A program made the position numbers and the translations under genes. DNA of 16,532 nucleotides. Source: Gammaproteobacteria bacterium. Lineage in GTDB: Bacteria; Pseudomonadota; Gammaproteobacteria; SZUA-229. Each line of letters starts with the position of its first letter. The first letter of the stretch is position 1. Where the stretch lies: positions 1 through 16,532 of the forward strand of contig JAPHRB010000125.1 of the NCBI GenBank assembly GCA_026197015.1, written 5' to 3'. Shown piece after piece: positions 1 through 7,037 of this stretch. Under the pieces are notes generated by a model, which was not told the DNA's origin, did no database searches, and saw only the letters and a list, made by a program, of their open reading frames with translations.

Positions 1-2
1 TC

Positions 3-26
3 GTTCTCATGCTCCTGCGTGGGAAC
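3..26. repeat. REP-like palindrome at the left edge
   Basis: The arms GTTCTCATGC (3-12) and GCGTGGGAAC (17-26) pair around the 4-base loop TCCT. All ten positions pair if two G-U wobbles are allowed in a plus-strand transcript. From memory, the GCGTGGGAAC type of palindrome is widely dispersed between genes in many gammaproteobacteria and other bacteria, where such elements are treated as REP-like sequences. Here it sits directly after the kinase stop codon. It could act as a weak transcription end or simply be an intergenic repeat. The window edge hides whether it is part of a larger array. Confidence 0.6.
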
Positions 27-42
27 AAGAAAACAAGAGTTT

Positions 43-2166
43 TTATTCAGCAAAGTTCACATGCGCAACCACTGATTCGAATTCATGCAACTGTTCTGAT
101 ATGGTTTCTTCATCATCAACCAGTACAGGTTCGGCAAGTATCCAGACATTAAACTCGGCACCCTCTCCCAGCTCAGACTCTACGCTAATATTACCACCAT
201 AATGTCGCATCAAAGAATAACTCAGTGACAATCCCAGACCCGTACCTTCACCCGATTTTTTAGTGCTGTAAAATGGATTGAAGATGCGACTGATCTGTTC
301 CTGTGTCATACCTGAACCATTATCTTTAATCTTTATCACTACACCTTTATTCACTCCGTTTTTATCACTCCAGTCACGGGTCGCCACGTTTATTATTCCG
401 GGCTCTTTGTCTAAAGCATGAATAGCATTTGTCACCAGGTTAACCAGCACCTGCTCCAGTTCCTGCTCGTTCATGCGCACTACTTTCTCAGCCTGCAAAT
501 CCAGCTCCAGTTTAAAAGGATTTGTTCTTTGCATGTGTTTTAATAATTTCTGTGTATTATTAACCACCGTGTTTACATTTATCTCTTTTAGATAACCTGC
601 ATATTCGCCAGGGCGGGCATATTGCAAAAGATTATTAATAATATCCTGTATGCGATACACCTGATGTATAACCAGTTCAAGCTCTTCATTTACAGGCTCT
701 ATATGGGAACCCATAGCTTCTATTACTACATCCAGATTACCCAGTATGACCTGCGTCGGGTTATTAATTTCATGAGCAACACCCGCGGTTAACTCGCCCA
801 GGGCAGCCATTTTCTCAGACTGAACTAATTGCTCACGGGTCTGGCGTAATACAGCAATCGTTTTATACAGATCAGCATTTTTTAATTCGAGTTCAGTGGT
901 TCGTCTGGTTACTTTTATTTCAAGTAACGCAGCCGACTGTTGTATTAACTGGTTACGTTCTTGCAGTTGATCAAGCATAATATCCAGCTCACGTGACAAC
1001 TCACCAATTTCGTCTGTAGATTTCTGTTTACCTATGCGCTGCTGTTTGCCATCACGTGTTGCTCTAACAACTGCACTCATGGCTTCCAGTGGTTTGAATA
1101 TTGATTTTGCACCGCGTATTGATAACCAGGCAGACAACAGCATTAACACAATAAAAAGTAATACCAGTACACCGAGTGCTTTCCAGAAGGCAACACGAAA
1201 TGGAGCCTCAAGATAACCGGTATAGAGCATACCTACACGCTCACCATTAATGTCTACGATAGGTTTGTAGGCTGCTATAAACCAGTCATTGACTAAAAAG
1301 TCGCTGTTAATCAGCACTTCACCCTGCTCCAGCACCTTAGTTCTCACTTCATTAGAAACACGTGTTCCCAATGCTCTTTCACCAGGTTTTAAAACCACAT
1401 TCGTAGAGATGCGCACGTCATCTAAAAACACTGTCACGGTACCTATACTATCTTCTGGTAAACTTCCGTGACCGTATACAAGATCACGTATTGTGTCGAC
1501 AAAAGTAAAATTTAAATTGAGAAAAACCCCACCATCAAGCAGTGCAATGACTTTACCCTTTGAATTTTTTGCCGGGTAGATAGCCCTGATGACCATGCCT
1601 CGATCTTCTATACGTCGACCGGTCGGCCTGGCATGTTCTGTTTCGATCAATGGTAATATTATTTGTTGAGCTAAATCTTTGTTCTCGGCGAGCATTCTTT
1701 TGTGATCGAATATTTCTATACCTACACTGGGCTCCCCATGTGCAGCGGAAAGTAATAATTCTGAAACTCGATTATATTCTACTGAATAATTTTCAACCAG
1801 CAAATTTCCCTGCGTATCCAGCAGATGCAGATAATCAAATCCTGAGGTATTTTTTAAAATAGTTAATTGCTGTTTTATAGATTCTGTATCGTTTTTTTCT
1901 AACGCCACATAAAAAGAATGTGACTCGGCCACTAAACCCAGGCGGCTTAAATAATCTTCACGTATTCGTTTAAATACATCATGGGCAACAGTTAAATCTG
2001 TATTAACTTTTATAAATAACTGTTCGTAGGCAAAACCTTTACCCCAGTAGATTGCCAAAACCAGTGCAATAGGCATAACCAGTAAGATGGGAAATAAAAC
2101 CAGGGCTAATAACTTATAGCGAACTGCACTACGTATTGTTTCAATAATGGGGGTTAATGAAATCAT
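43..2166 (-). CDS. Membrane sensor histidine kinase with periplasmic Cache domain
   Basis: This 707-residue kinase is the likely partner of the NtrC-type regulator encoded 16 bp upstream. A first membrane helix (about 18-41) and a second (about 328-350) flank a periplasmic region of about 285 residues. The end of that region (about 240-320, including VFLDDVRISTN, GTRVSNEV and GMLYTGYLEAPF) matches the Cache_3-like ligand-binding fold; the first half may be a second Cache module. A HAMP linker follows (about 350-405), then a coiled coil (about 405-455), and the HisKA H-box with phospho-acceptor His465 in GVAHEINNPTQ. The ATPase domain shows the N-box (NLVTNAIHAL), DNGSGM and GTGLGLSLS. No good ribosome-binding site precedes the ATG, so translation may be coupled to the regulator gene. 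The ligand is unknown. Context suggests it controls the divergent tungstate/Moco operon, which is an inference. Confidence 0.93.
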   Translation of the reverse strand: MISLTPIIETIRSAVRYKLLALVLFPILLVMPIALVLAIYWGKGFAYEQLFIKVNTDLTVAHDVFKRIREDYLSRLGLVAESHSFYVALEKNDTESIKQQLTILKNTSGFDYLHLLDTQGNLLVENYSVEYNRVSELLLSAAHGEPSVGIEIFDHKRMLAENKDLAQQIILPLIETEHARPTGRRIEDRGMVIRAIYPAKNSKGKVIALLDGGVFLNLNFTFVDTIRDLVYGHGSLPEDSIGTVTVFLDDVRISTNVVLKPGERALGTRVSNEVRTKVLEQGEVLINSDFLVNDWFIAAYKPIVDINGERVGMLYTGYLEAPFRVAFWKALGVLVLLFIVLMLLSAWLSIRGAKSIFKPLEAMSAVVRATRDGKQQRIGKQKSTDEIGELSRELDIMLDQLQERNQLIQQSAALLEIKVTRRTTELELKNADLYKTIAVLRQTREQLVQSEKMAALGELTAGVAHEINNPTQVILGNLDVVIEAMGSHIEPVNEELELVIHQVYRIQDIINNLLQYARPGEYAGYLKEINVNTVVNNTQKLLKHMQRTNPFKLELDLQAEKVVRMNEQELEQVLVNLVTNAIHALDKEPGIINVATRDWSDKNGVNKGVVIKIKDNGSGMTQEQISRIFNPFYSTKKSGEGTGLGLSLSYSLMRHYGGNISVESELGEGAEFNVWILAEPVLVDDEETISEQLHEFESVVAHVNFAE

Positions 2167-2182
2167 CAGTTATATAACGATC

Positions 2183-3640
2183 TTAATTACACTGCCATAC
2201 CTTGGTTTTTCGGTCGAGTGTTTTGCGAGAAATACCTAACACTTTAGCAGCAGAAGATTTATTGCCGCGGTTTTCAGCGAGCACCTTCAAGATATGTATT
2301 TTTTCAATTTCATCAAGTTGCTGTGAGGCTTCATCAACTTCTAACAGAGAATGTTGAATAGAAGAAGGCGCAGCCACACATTCACCTGGTGGCCTGTTTA
2401 ACAGCAGGCTTCTCTCGATAACATTTTTAAGTTCTCGAATATTACCTGGCCATGGGTAAGATTTAAGTAATGATAATTCATGTTCGTCAATTTGCAGAAC
2501 AGGCAAGCCCATTTCACTGCTTAAAAGATTTGAAAAATATTGCACCAGTGAAGGCAAATCTTCTAATCGTTCTTTTAATGATGGCATTCTTAAACTTAAT
2601 ACATCAAGCCGATAATAAAGGTCTTCTCTAAAATTACCTTTTTTTACTTCTTCAGGTAAATCCCTGTTTGTCGCTGCGACCACGCGAACATCAACAGGAA
2701 TTTCCTTATTACTACCGACTGGTCTAATACTGTGTTGCTCCATAACGCGCAGTAAGTTGGTTTGCATGCCCATTGGCATTTCACCAATTTCATCAAGAAA
2801 AAGGGTACCGCCATTAGCGTAGGTAAATAAACCATCACGTGACTGATGTGCACCTGTAAATGCCCCACGACTGTGACCAAATAGTTCGCTCTCCAGTAAT
2901 TCAGCTGACATTGCACCGCAGTTAATCGGTACAAAACTTCCAGAGCGCCCACTCCAGTCATGTATAGCTCGACCTGCAAGTTCTTTACCCGTACCGGTTT
3001 CGCCGGTAATTAACACAGTCGAAGGCATAGGCGCTACACGTTTGATAACCTGACAGAGACTTTGCATTAAATCACAGTCCCCCACCATGCCAGCGTTATC
3101 GTAATAACTTTTAACTTCTCGACGTAATATATAATTTTCCCGCTGAATTTTTTGTTTATCGATACTGCGTTCGACAGAAGCGATCATTTGGGCGAGCCGA
3201 AAGGGTTTAATGATAAAGTCAGTGGCCCCCGCTCGCAAAGCAGAAATAGCTGTTTCGATATCTGCATATGCGGTAATAAATATAACGGCGGTATTACTAC
3301 CCTGCTCGCGTAATTGAGTAATCCAGTCAACACCCGAACGCCCTGGTAAACGTATATCGGTAATGATCAGATCAAAATGGCAGCGCGCTCTGAGTTCATC
3401 CGCCGCTTCAACATTCTCAGCAACTTCGATTAAACCAAAGCGGCTGGCAAGACCTTTTTTCAAAGAGCTGCGTATCCCCACCTCATCATCAACAATGAGC
3501 ACAGAGTGCATGGATTTTTTGCTAGTCGTATTATCATCAACCTGATTAAAAGTTTTTGATTCCTGGGTTGAGCTGTCATACATACGCTGTTCGCTGGTAT
3601 TCATGTTTCGCCCCATTTCTGACTTACTGGTATTGATCAT
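2183..3640 (-). CDS. NtrC-family sigma54-dependent response regulator
   Basis: This is a complete sigma54 activator. The receiver domain (about 45-160) has acidic residues D51/D52, predicted phospho-acceptor D95 in ITDIRLPG and K145 in IIKPF. The AAA+ domain (about 185-415) has Walker A GETGTGK (213-219), the sigma54-contacting loop GAFTGA (259-264) and Walker B LFLDEIGE (280-287). A Fis-type helix-turn-helix ends the protein (about 447-480, SSAAKVLGISRKTLDRK). With GAFTGA intact it should truly activate sigma54 polymerase. The longest frame is reported. The start at 3604 (residue 13) is better supported by a GGGG six bases upstream, and the first 44 residues are a polar, low-complexity lead-in. 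It is the first gene of the regulator-kinase operon and is divergent from tupA, whose promoter is a perfect sigma54 site. That makes tupA its most obvious target. Confidence 0.95.
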   Translation of the reverse strand: MINTSKSEMGRNMNTSEQRMYDSSTQESKTFNQVDDNTTSKKSMHSVLIVDDEVGIRSSLKKGLASRFGLIEVAENVEAADELRARCHFDLIITDIRLPGRSGVDWITQLREQGSNTAVIFITAYADIETAISALRAGATDFIIKPFRLAQMIASVERSIDKQKIQRENYILRREVKSYYDNAGMVGDCDLMQSLCQVIKRVAPMPSTVLITGETGTGKELAGRAIHDWSGRSGSFVPINCGAMSAELLESELFGHSRGAFTGAHQSRDGLFTYANGGTLFLDEIGEMPMGMQTNLLRVMEQHSIRPVGSNKEIPVDVRVVAATNRDLPEEVKKGNFREDLYYRLDVLSLRMPSLKERLEDLPSLVQYFSNLLSSEMGLPVLQIDEHELSLLKSYPWPGNIRELKNVIERSLLLNRPPGECVAAPSSIQHSLLEVDEASQQLDEIEKIHILKVLAENRGNKSSAAKVLGISRKTLDRKTKVWQCN

Positions 3641-3690
3641 ACCCTATCAGGGCAATAATCACGAAACGCTAATATTGAGACAATTTGTCC

Positions 3691-3701
3691 CAGACCTGAA
3701 A
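3691..3701. promoter_or_regulatory. Candidate activator site 1
   Basis: CAGACCTGAAA is the right-hand version of an ideal dyad TTTCAG-N2-CTGAAA. It is centred about 185 bp upstream of the predicted tupA transcription start, within the usual range for NtrC-type enhancers. The same CAGACCTG core recurs 68 bp downstream. That it binds the adjacent regulator is inferred from position and repetition only. Confidence 0.4.
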
Positions 3702-3756
3702 GTTATGAATAGCCAAAATTACCCAAATTAATGCTTATATAACAAACGCTCAAAAT

Positions 3757-3767
3757 TTCAGACCTGT
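3757..3767. promoter_or_regulatory. Candidate activator site 2
   Basis: TTCAGACCTGT carries the left-hand version (TTTCAG from 3756) of the same dyad, with the CAGACCTG core identical to site 1. It is centred about 118 bp upstream of the predicted sigma54 start. The 68-bp spacing between the two cores is about six and a half helical turns. A shorter relative, CAGCCTGTTTTAA, appears at 3832-3844 but overlaps a possible IHF site. Confidence 0.4.
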
Positions 3768-3828
3768 TTTAATCAGCTAAGTCTCTATTTTATATCCTTT
3801 TAACCATAGCAGCTTGAGCATTTTTAAA

Positions 3829-3841
3829 AATCAGCCTGTTT
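3829..3841 (+). promoter_or_regulatory. Possible IHF-binding site
   Basis: AATCAGCCTGTTT matches the IHF consensus WATCARNNNNTTR at all but the last position and is preceded by an A/T-rich run. It lies between the candidate enhancers and the -24 element, where IHF commonly bends DNA at sigma54 promoters. A single short match in AT-rich DNA is weak evidence. Confidence 0.3.
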
Positions 3842-3852
3842 TAAAATTTCAA

Positions 3853-3869
3853 CTGGCACAGCAATTGCT
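3853..3869 (+). promoter_or_regulatory. Sigma54 (RpoN) promoter of the tup-mob-moe operon
   Basis: CTGGCACAGCAATTGCT matches the sigma54 consensus (TGGCAC, five bases, TTGCW) without a mismatch at the conserved positions. The -24 GG (3855-3856) and the -12 GC (3867-3868) are separated by exactly ten bases. Predicted transcription start is near 3880, leaving a leader of about 63 nt before tupA. The divergently encoded neighbour is a sigma54 activator with an intact GAFTGA loop, which strongly supports function. Confidence 0.88.
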
Positions 3870-3942
3870 CTCATGAATATTGTTGATAAACATTCTTAAA
3901 TCTTTCAATAAATAAAGCCAGACCACTTAACAGGTGAACTAA

Positions 3943-4824
3943 ATGAAACTTGTGAATTCAACTATAAAAACAATTTTAATACTGCTGCCTTTATACATTT
4001 TGCAACCTGCGTTCGCTGATAACGGGGTGACGAATAACTCAAATAAAATCATTCGCTTAGCAACCACTACCAGCACCGACAACTCGGGGTTACTCGCTTA
4101 TCTGTTACCCACCTTTGAAAAAACAAGCGGTTATCGTGTACATATTATTGCCGTTGGTACAGGTAAAGCTCTACGCATGGGACGTGATGGTGATGCGGAC
4201 GTTTTATTAGTACATGCACCAGCGGCTGAAATTAAATTTGTTAATGCAGGTTTCGGTGAAAAACGTTACCCGGTTATGGTTAACGACTTCGTTCTGGTAG
4301 GGCCGCTATCTAACCCGGCGAATATAAAAATAGACAGTGACATAAGTTATGCGCTGCAGCAGATAGCCGATCACAAATCAATATTCATTTCACGTGGTGA
4401 TAATTCTGGTACACATAAAAAAGAGTTAAGTTTGTGGCAAACAAAAAACAATTATCATAAATCTAAAGCCTATCGAGAAGTTGGCCAGGGTATGGGAAAA
4501 GTTTTACAGATGGCTGCAGAACTCGATGCTTATACCTTAACTGATCGTGGCACATGGTTAGCATTTAAGGCTAAAACACCTTTAAAAATACTTAACGAGG
4601 GTGACCCTAAATTGTTTAACCCCTACCACATCATCGCAGTAAACCCTGAACGTTATTCCAACCTTAACTATCCCGGTGCAAAGGCTTTAATAAACTGGAT
4701 TACTTCAAATGAAACTCAAACATTAATTGGCCAGTTCACGGTTAATAATAATGTATTGTTTAAACCTTCTGCCAATGAAACACAGTTAACCAGTCAGCTG
4801 GTTAAAGAAACAGGCGTTAAATAG
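3943..4824 (+). CDS. tupA: Tungstate ABC transporter, periplasmic binding protein
   Basis: This protein captures tungstate in the periplasm for the TupBC importer. The 293-residue sequence starts with a Sec signal peptide (about 1-25, ending AFA before DN). The TupA-type motif TTTSTDNSGLL follows at 41-51, then GTGKALRMGRDGDADVLLVHAP at about 72-93, where this family contacts the oxyanion. FISRGDNSGTHKKE and YTLTDRGT further on also fit the family. The start is supported by AGGTGA five bases upstream. It is the first gene after the sigma54 promoter. TupA family members usually prefer tungstate over molybdate, but specificity has not been tested here, and some relatives are annotated generically as PstS-like or ABC-substrate proteins. 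Confidence 0.92.
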   Translation: MKLVNSTIKTILILLPLYILQPAFADNGVTNNSNKIIRLATTTSTDNSGLLAYLLPTFEKTSGYRVHIIAVGTGKALRMGRDGDADVLLVHAPAAEIKFVNAGFGEKRYPVMVNDFVLVGPLSNPANIKIDSDISYALQQIADHKSIFISRGDNSGTHKKELSLWQTKNNYHKSKAYREVGQGMGKVLQMAAELDAYTLTDRGTWLAFKAKTPLKILNEGDPKLFNPYHIIAVNPERYSNLNYPGAKALINWITSNETQTLIGQFTVNNNVLFKPSANETQLTSQLVKETGVK

Positions 4825-4834
4825 TACAAAACCG

Positions 4835-4897
4835 ATGAATGATGGCTGATGAACAACGGGTTATGAACCAGGGATGATCAAGCAAGGGTAATGAACA
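4835..4897 (+). repeat. 14-bp imperfect tandem repeat ahead of tupB
   Basis: Successive 14-base units run without gaps: ATGAATGATGGCTG (4835), ATGAACAACGGGTT (4849), ATGAACCAGGGATG (4863), ATCAAGCAAGGGTA (4877), then ATGAACA running into the tupB start. It fills nearly all of the 73-bp tupA-tupB spacer. The AAGGG of the fourth unit (4884-4888) lies nine bases before the tupB ATG and probably serves as its ribosome-binding site, with weaker GGG-bearing copies one and two units upstream. Because 14 is not a multiple of three the repeat is not coding. Confidence 0.7.
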
Positions 4898-5599
4898 ATG
4901 GACGATTCAACTTCAATAACACTGGATGCCATACACCTGCTGTTTAGCGGAGATGCAGAACTGTGGGCGATTATTGGTGTTTCATTTCAGGTTTCCAGCA
5001 CTGCCATCTTTATTAGTGTTCCCCCCGCACTGATCATTGCTTTTATCCTTGCTTATGCTGATTTTCCTGGTCGGCGTTTACTCATATCAATATTTAATAC
5101 TCTATTAGCCGTACCCGCTGTGGTGATAGGCCTGACTTTTTATCTGTTACTTTCACGTCAGGGTATTTTGGGTGACTGGCGATTACTGTTTACACAATCA
5201 GCGATGGTTATGGGTCAGGCTGCACTCAGTTTCCCGATTCTTGTAGCCATGGGACATGCTGCTTTTCAGGCCGTTGATAAACGTGCCTGGGAAACCGCAC
5301 GAACCTTAGGTGCCAATAGAATGCGCGCTTTTTACACGGTAATGAAAGAAGCCCGTTTTGGCCTGCTCGCCGCATTGTTTAGCGCATACGGGCGCATCAT
5401 TGCTGAAGTCGGCGCATCGATGATGTTAGGCGGTAACATTTTAAACTATACACGCAACATACCCACGGCAATTGCCCTGGAGACAAGCAAGGGCGAATTC
5501 TCACAAGGTATCGCACTGGGGCTGGTACTCATTATTTTAGCCTTCACACTAAACACCTTCTTACAGTACTTTCAGGGTAAAGGGCACTTAAGCAATTGA
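4898..5599 (+). CDS. tupB: Tungstate ABC transporter, permease
   Basis: This is the inner-membrane channel subunit of the tungstate importer. The 233-residue protein has several hydrophobic helices (about 20-48, 58-85, 95-120, 150-175, 195-225). It carries the permease EAA-loop at about 130-155 (WETARTLGANRMRAFYTVMK, then the conserved G region), which docks onto the ATPase. Length and the ALIIAF, AVPAVVIGLTFYLLLSR and AEVGASMMLGGN segments fit TupB. The start is supported by AAGGG nine bases upstream. The stop overlaps the tupC start by four bases (TTGA), giving translational coupling with the ATPase. Confidence 0.92.
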   Translation: MDDSTSITLDAIHLLFSGDAELWAIIGVSFQVSSTAIFISVPPALIIAFILAYADFPGRRLLISIFNTLLAVPAVVIGLTFYLLLSRQGILGDWRLLFTQSAMVMGQAALSFPILVAMGHAAFQAVDKRAWETARTLGANRMRAFYTVMKEARFGLLAALFSAYGRIIAEVGASMMLGGNILNYTRNIPTAIALETSKGEFSQGIALGLVLIILAFTLNTFLQYFQGKGHLSN

Positions 5600-6321
5600 A
5601 AACAGAGATATATAACACGTTTATAAATTTTTCTGATATCAGGAAACGTTTCGGTCAAAAACAGATTCTGGACAACTCCGATATCGAAATTAAGAGTGGC
5701 AAATGTATTCTGCTTTACGGCAAGAATGGTTCAGGTAAAACTACATTTTTACGTATTATTGCCGGACTTGAAACACCTGACTCAGGTTTTGTTAATACTG
5801 GCCTCGGCAAATACCACTGGAAAAAATGTCGACAACAATTAAGAAACAGCGTGGTTTATTTACATCAGCAACCCTATATGTTCGAAGGAGATGTAATCAG
5901 CAATTTAAACTTTTCATTGCACAATAAACTTAATCAAAAACAACGTCTTCAACGCATCAGATCTGCGCTCAAATGGGCGGGGCTGGAAAGCATTGCAGAA
6001 AATTCTGCAAAAACCCTGTCTGGTGGTGAACTCCAGCGTGTTGCAATAACCCGTGCCTGGTTAAGAAACCCTGAAATATTATTACTGGATGAGCCTGTTA
6101 CAAATATGGATTATGAATCCCGTTTGCGAACAATCGATTTACTGCTCAACCTGAAACAACAGGGTGTGGCATTAGTTGTTTCCAGTCATGACCCGGTTCA
6201 CTTTGAAGCACTCACAGATAACTGCTTACAGTTAAGTGAAGGACGACTTAGTGATTATACAAGCAGCGAAAATATAACCCCTATAAATTACAAAAAATAC
6301 ATTTATGAACACACTTACTAA
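5596..6321 (+). CDS. tupC: Tungstate ABC transporter, ATPase
   Basis: This cytoplasmic ATPase powers TupAB. It is 241 residues long with Walker A GKNGSGKTT (42-50), a Q-loop at Q91/Q92, the signature LSGGE (141-145), Walker B ILLLDEP (161-167) and the switch histidine H198. No ModC-type C-terminal TOBE/MOP regulatory domain is visible, so feedback by bound oxyanion at the ATPase is not expected. The start is a TTG overlapping the tupB stop by four bases; AGGG lies about 12 bases upstream. The last 17 bases overlap mobA. The ATPase alone would be called a generic ABC subunit; the tungstate assignment rests on tupA and tupB. Confidence 0.9.
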   Translation: MKTEIYNTFINFSDIRKRFGQKQILDNSDIEIKSGKCILLYGKNGSGKTTFLRIIAGLETPDSGFVNTGLGKYHWKKCRQQLRNSVVYLHQQPYMFEGDVISNLNFSLHNKLNQKQRLQRIRSALKWAGLESIAENSAKTLSGGELQRVAITRAWLRNPEILLLDEPVTNMDYESRLRTIDLLLNLKQQGVALVVSSHDPVHFEALTDNCLQLSEGRLSDYTSSENITPINYKKYIYEHTY

Positions 6322-6907
6322 ACAAGATGTAACAGCCGTAATACTTGCCGGTGGCAAAGGCAGACGTATGCAGGGCGAAGATAAAGGTCTGGTCGAACTA
6401 GCTGATCGGCCACTCATCGAATATGTGATCGATGCGATTAAACCTCAGGTCAAAAACATTATCATCAATGCTAACCGAAACCAGTCACTTTACTCTCACT
6501 ATGGTTACCCGGTTATCTCTGACACCTTAGATAATTACCAGGGCCCTTTAGCCGGTTTTTTTAGTGCCATGAAAGAAACCTTAAGCAGCTATATAGTTAC
6601 CCTGCCCTGTGATGGCCCATTGTTAGCCAGCAACTATGTCGAACGCCTTATCGCTACATTAAATAAAGAGAATGCAGAAATAGCTGTCGCACATGATGGA
6701 AATCGTTTGCAACCAGTGCACTCACTAATTCCTGTTTCATTAAAAGCAAGCCTTGAAAATTTTCTCGACTCAGGTGAGAGAAAGATCGACCTCTGGTATA
6801 AACAGCATAATGTAACACATGCGGATTTTTCAGATTGTCCGCAAACCTTTAGAAATATAAACACCACTAACGAACGTGATAATTTGCAGAACGAAGGTTT
6901 AATGTAA
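6305..6907 (+). CDS. mobA: Molybdenum cofactor guanylyltransferase
   Basis: MobA transfers GMP from GTP to metal-loaded molybdopterin to give the guanine-dinucleotide cofactor used by DMSO-reductase-family enzymes, including W- or Mo-dependent formate dehydrogenases. The 200-residue protein shows the nucleotide-binding loop LAGGKGRRM (14-22), DKG (26-28), GPLAG (80-84) and the metal-binding PCDGP (101-105), all typical. The length is normal for the family. The start overlaps tupC by 17 bases, so it belongs to the same transcript. It implies that the metal brought in by TupABC goes into bis-MGD enzymes. Confidence 0.94.
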   Translation: MNTLTKQDVTAVILAGGKGRRMQGEDKGLVELADRPLIEYVIDAIKPQVKNIIINANRNQSLYSHYGYPVISDTLDNYQGPLAGFFSAMKETLSSYIVTLPCDGPLLASNYVERLIATLNKENAEIAVAHDGNRLQPVHSLIPVSLKASLENFLDSGERKIDLWYKQHNVTHADFSDCPQTFRNINTTNERDNLQNEGLM

Positions 6908-6974
6908 TGAAACAGCGATAACAAACAGGTCAACTTGATCTAAATTTATAAATACGTTCTAAATGTTTTATAAC

Positions 6975-7000
6975 TTTTGTTAAGTAACTGAATAACAAAA
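6975..7000. repeat. Inverted repeat between mobA and moeA
   Basis: TTTTGTTA (6975-6982) and TAACAAAA (6993-7000) form a perfect 8-bp dyad with a 10-base centre in the 130-bp mobA-moeA spacer. There is no T-run after it on the plus strand, so it is a poor terminator. It could be an operator, since TATAAC-like promoter sequence (6969-6974) lies directly beside it, or a chance feature of AT-rich DNA. Confidence 0.35.
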
Positions 7001-7037
7001 TATCTACAAACAGACTCAAGATAAGTGATGAATAACC

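Larger units (their letters stand above)
3641..3942. promoter_or_regulatory. Divergent control region between regulator gene and tupA
   Basis: No gene is seen in these 302 bases; the region is AT-rich and dense in regulatory-looking sequence. On the plus strand it holds the sigma54 promoter at 3853-3869, two CAGACCTG elements (3691-3698, 3759-3766), an IHF-like site (3829-3841) and the tupA Shine-Dalgarno sequence AGGTGA (3932-3937). A short palindrome GACAATTTGTC lies at 3679-3689, and CCCTATCAGGG at 3642-3652 abuts the regulator start. The promoter for the regulator gene is not clear. A TTGTTA with a downstream TAATTT on the minus strand near 3712-3746 is a weak sigma70 candidate. Confidence 0.7.

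Noticed and set aside
2644..2979. Alternative minus-strand frame of 111 codons inside the regulator gene
   Set aside because: It overlaps the AAA+ domain in another frame; the regulator frame carries every conserved motif, so this is a shadow.
3880..3942. Moco/Tuco riboswitch in the tupA leader
   Set aside because: The predicted leader is about 63 nt, AT-rich and without visible paired stems, too short for the known Moco RNA.
4548..4564. TGGCAC followed by ATGGTTAGC in tupA as a possible -24/-12 site
   Set aside because: The TTGC element is absent at the required spacing and the site is internal to the coding sequence.
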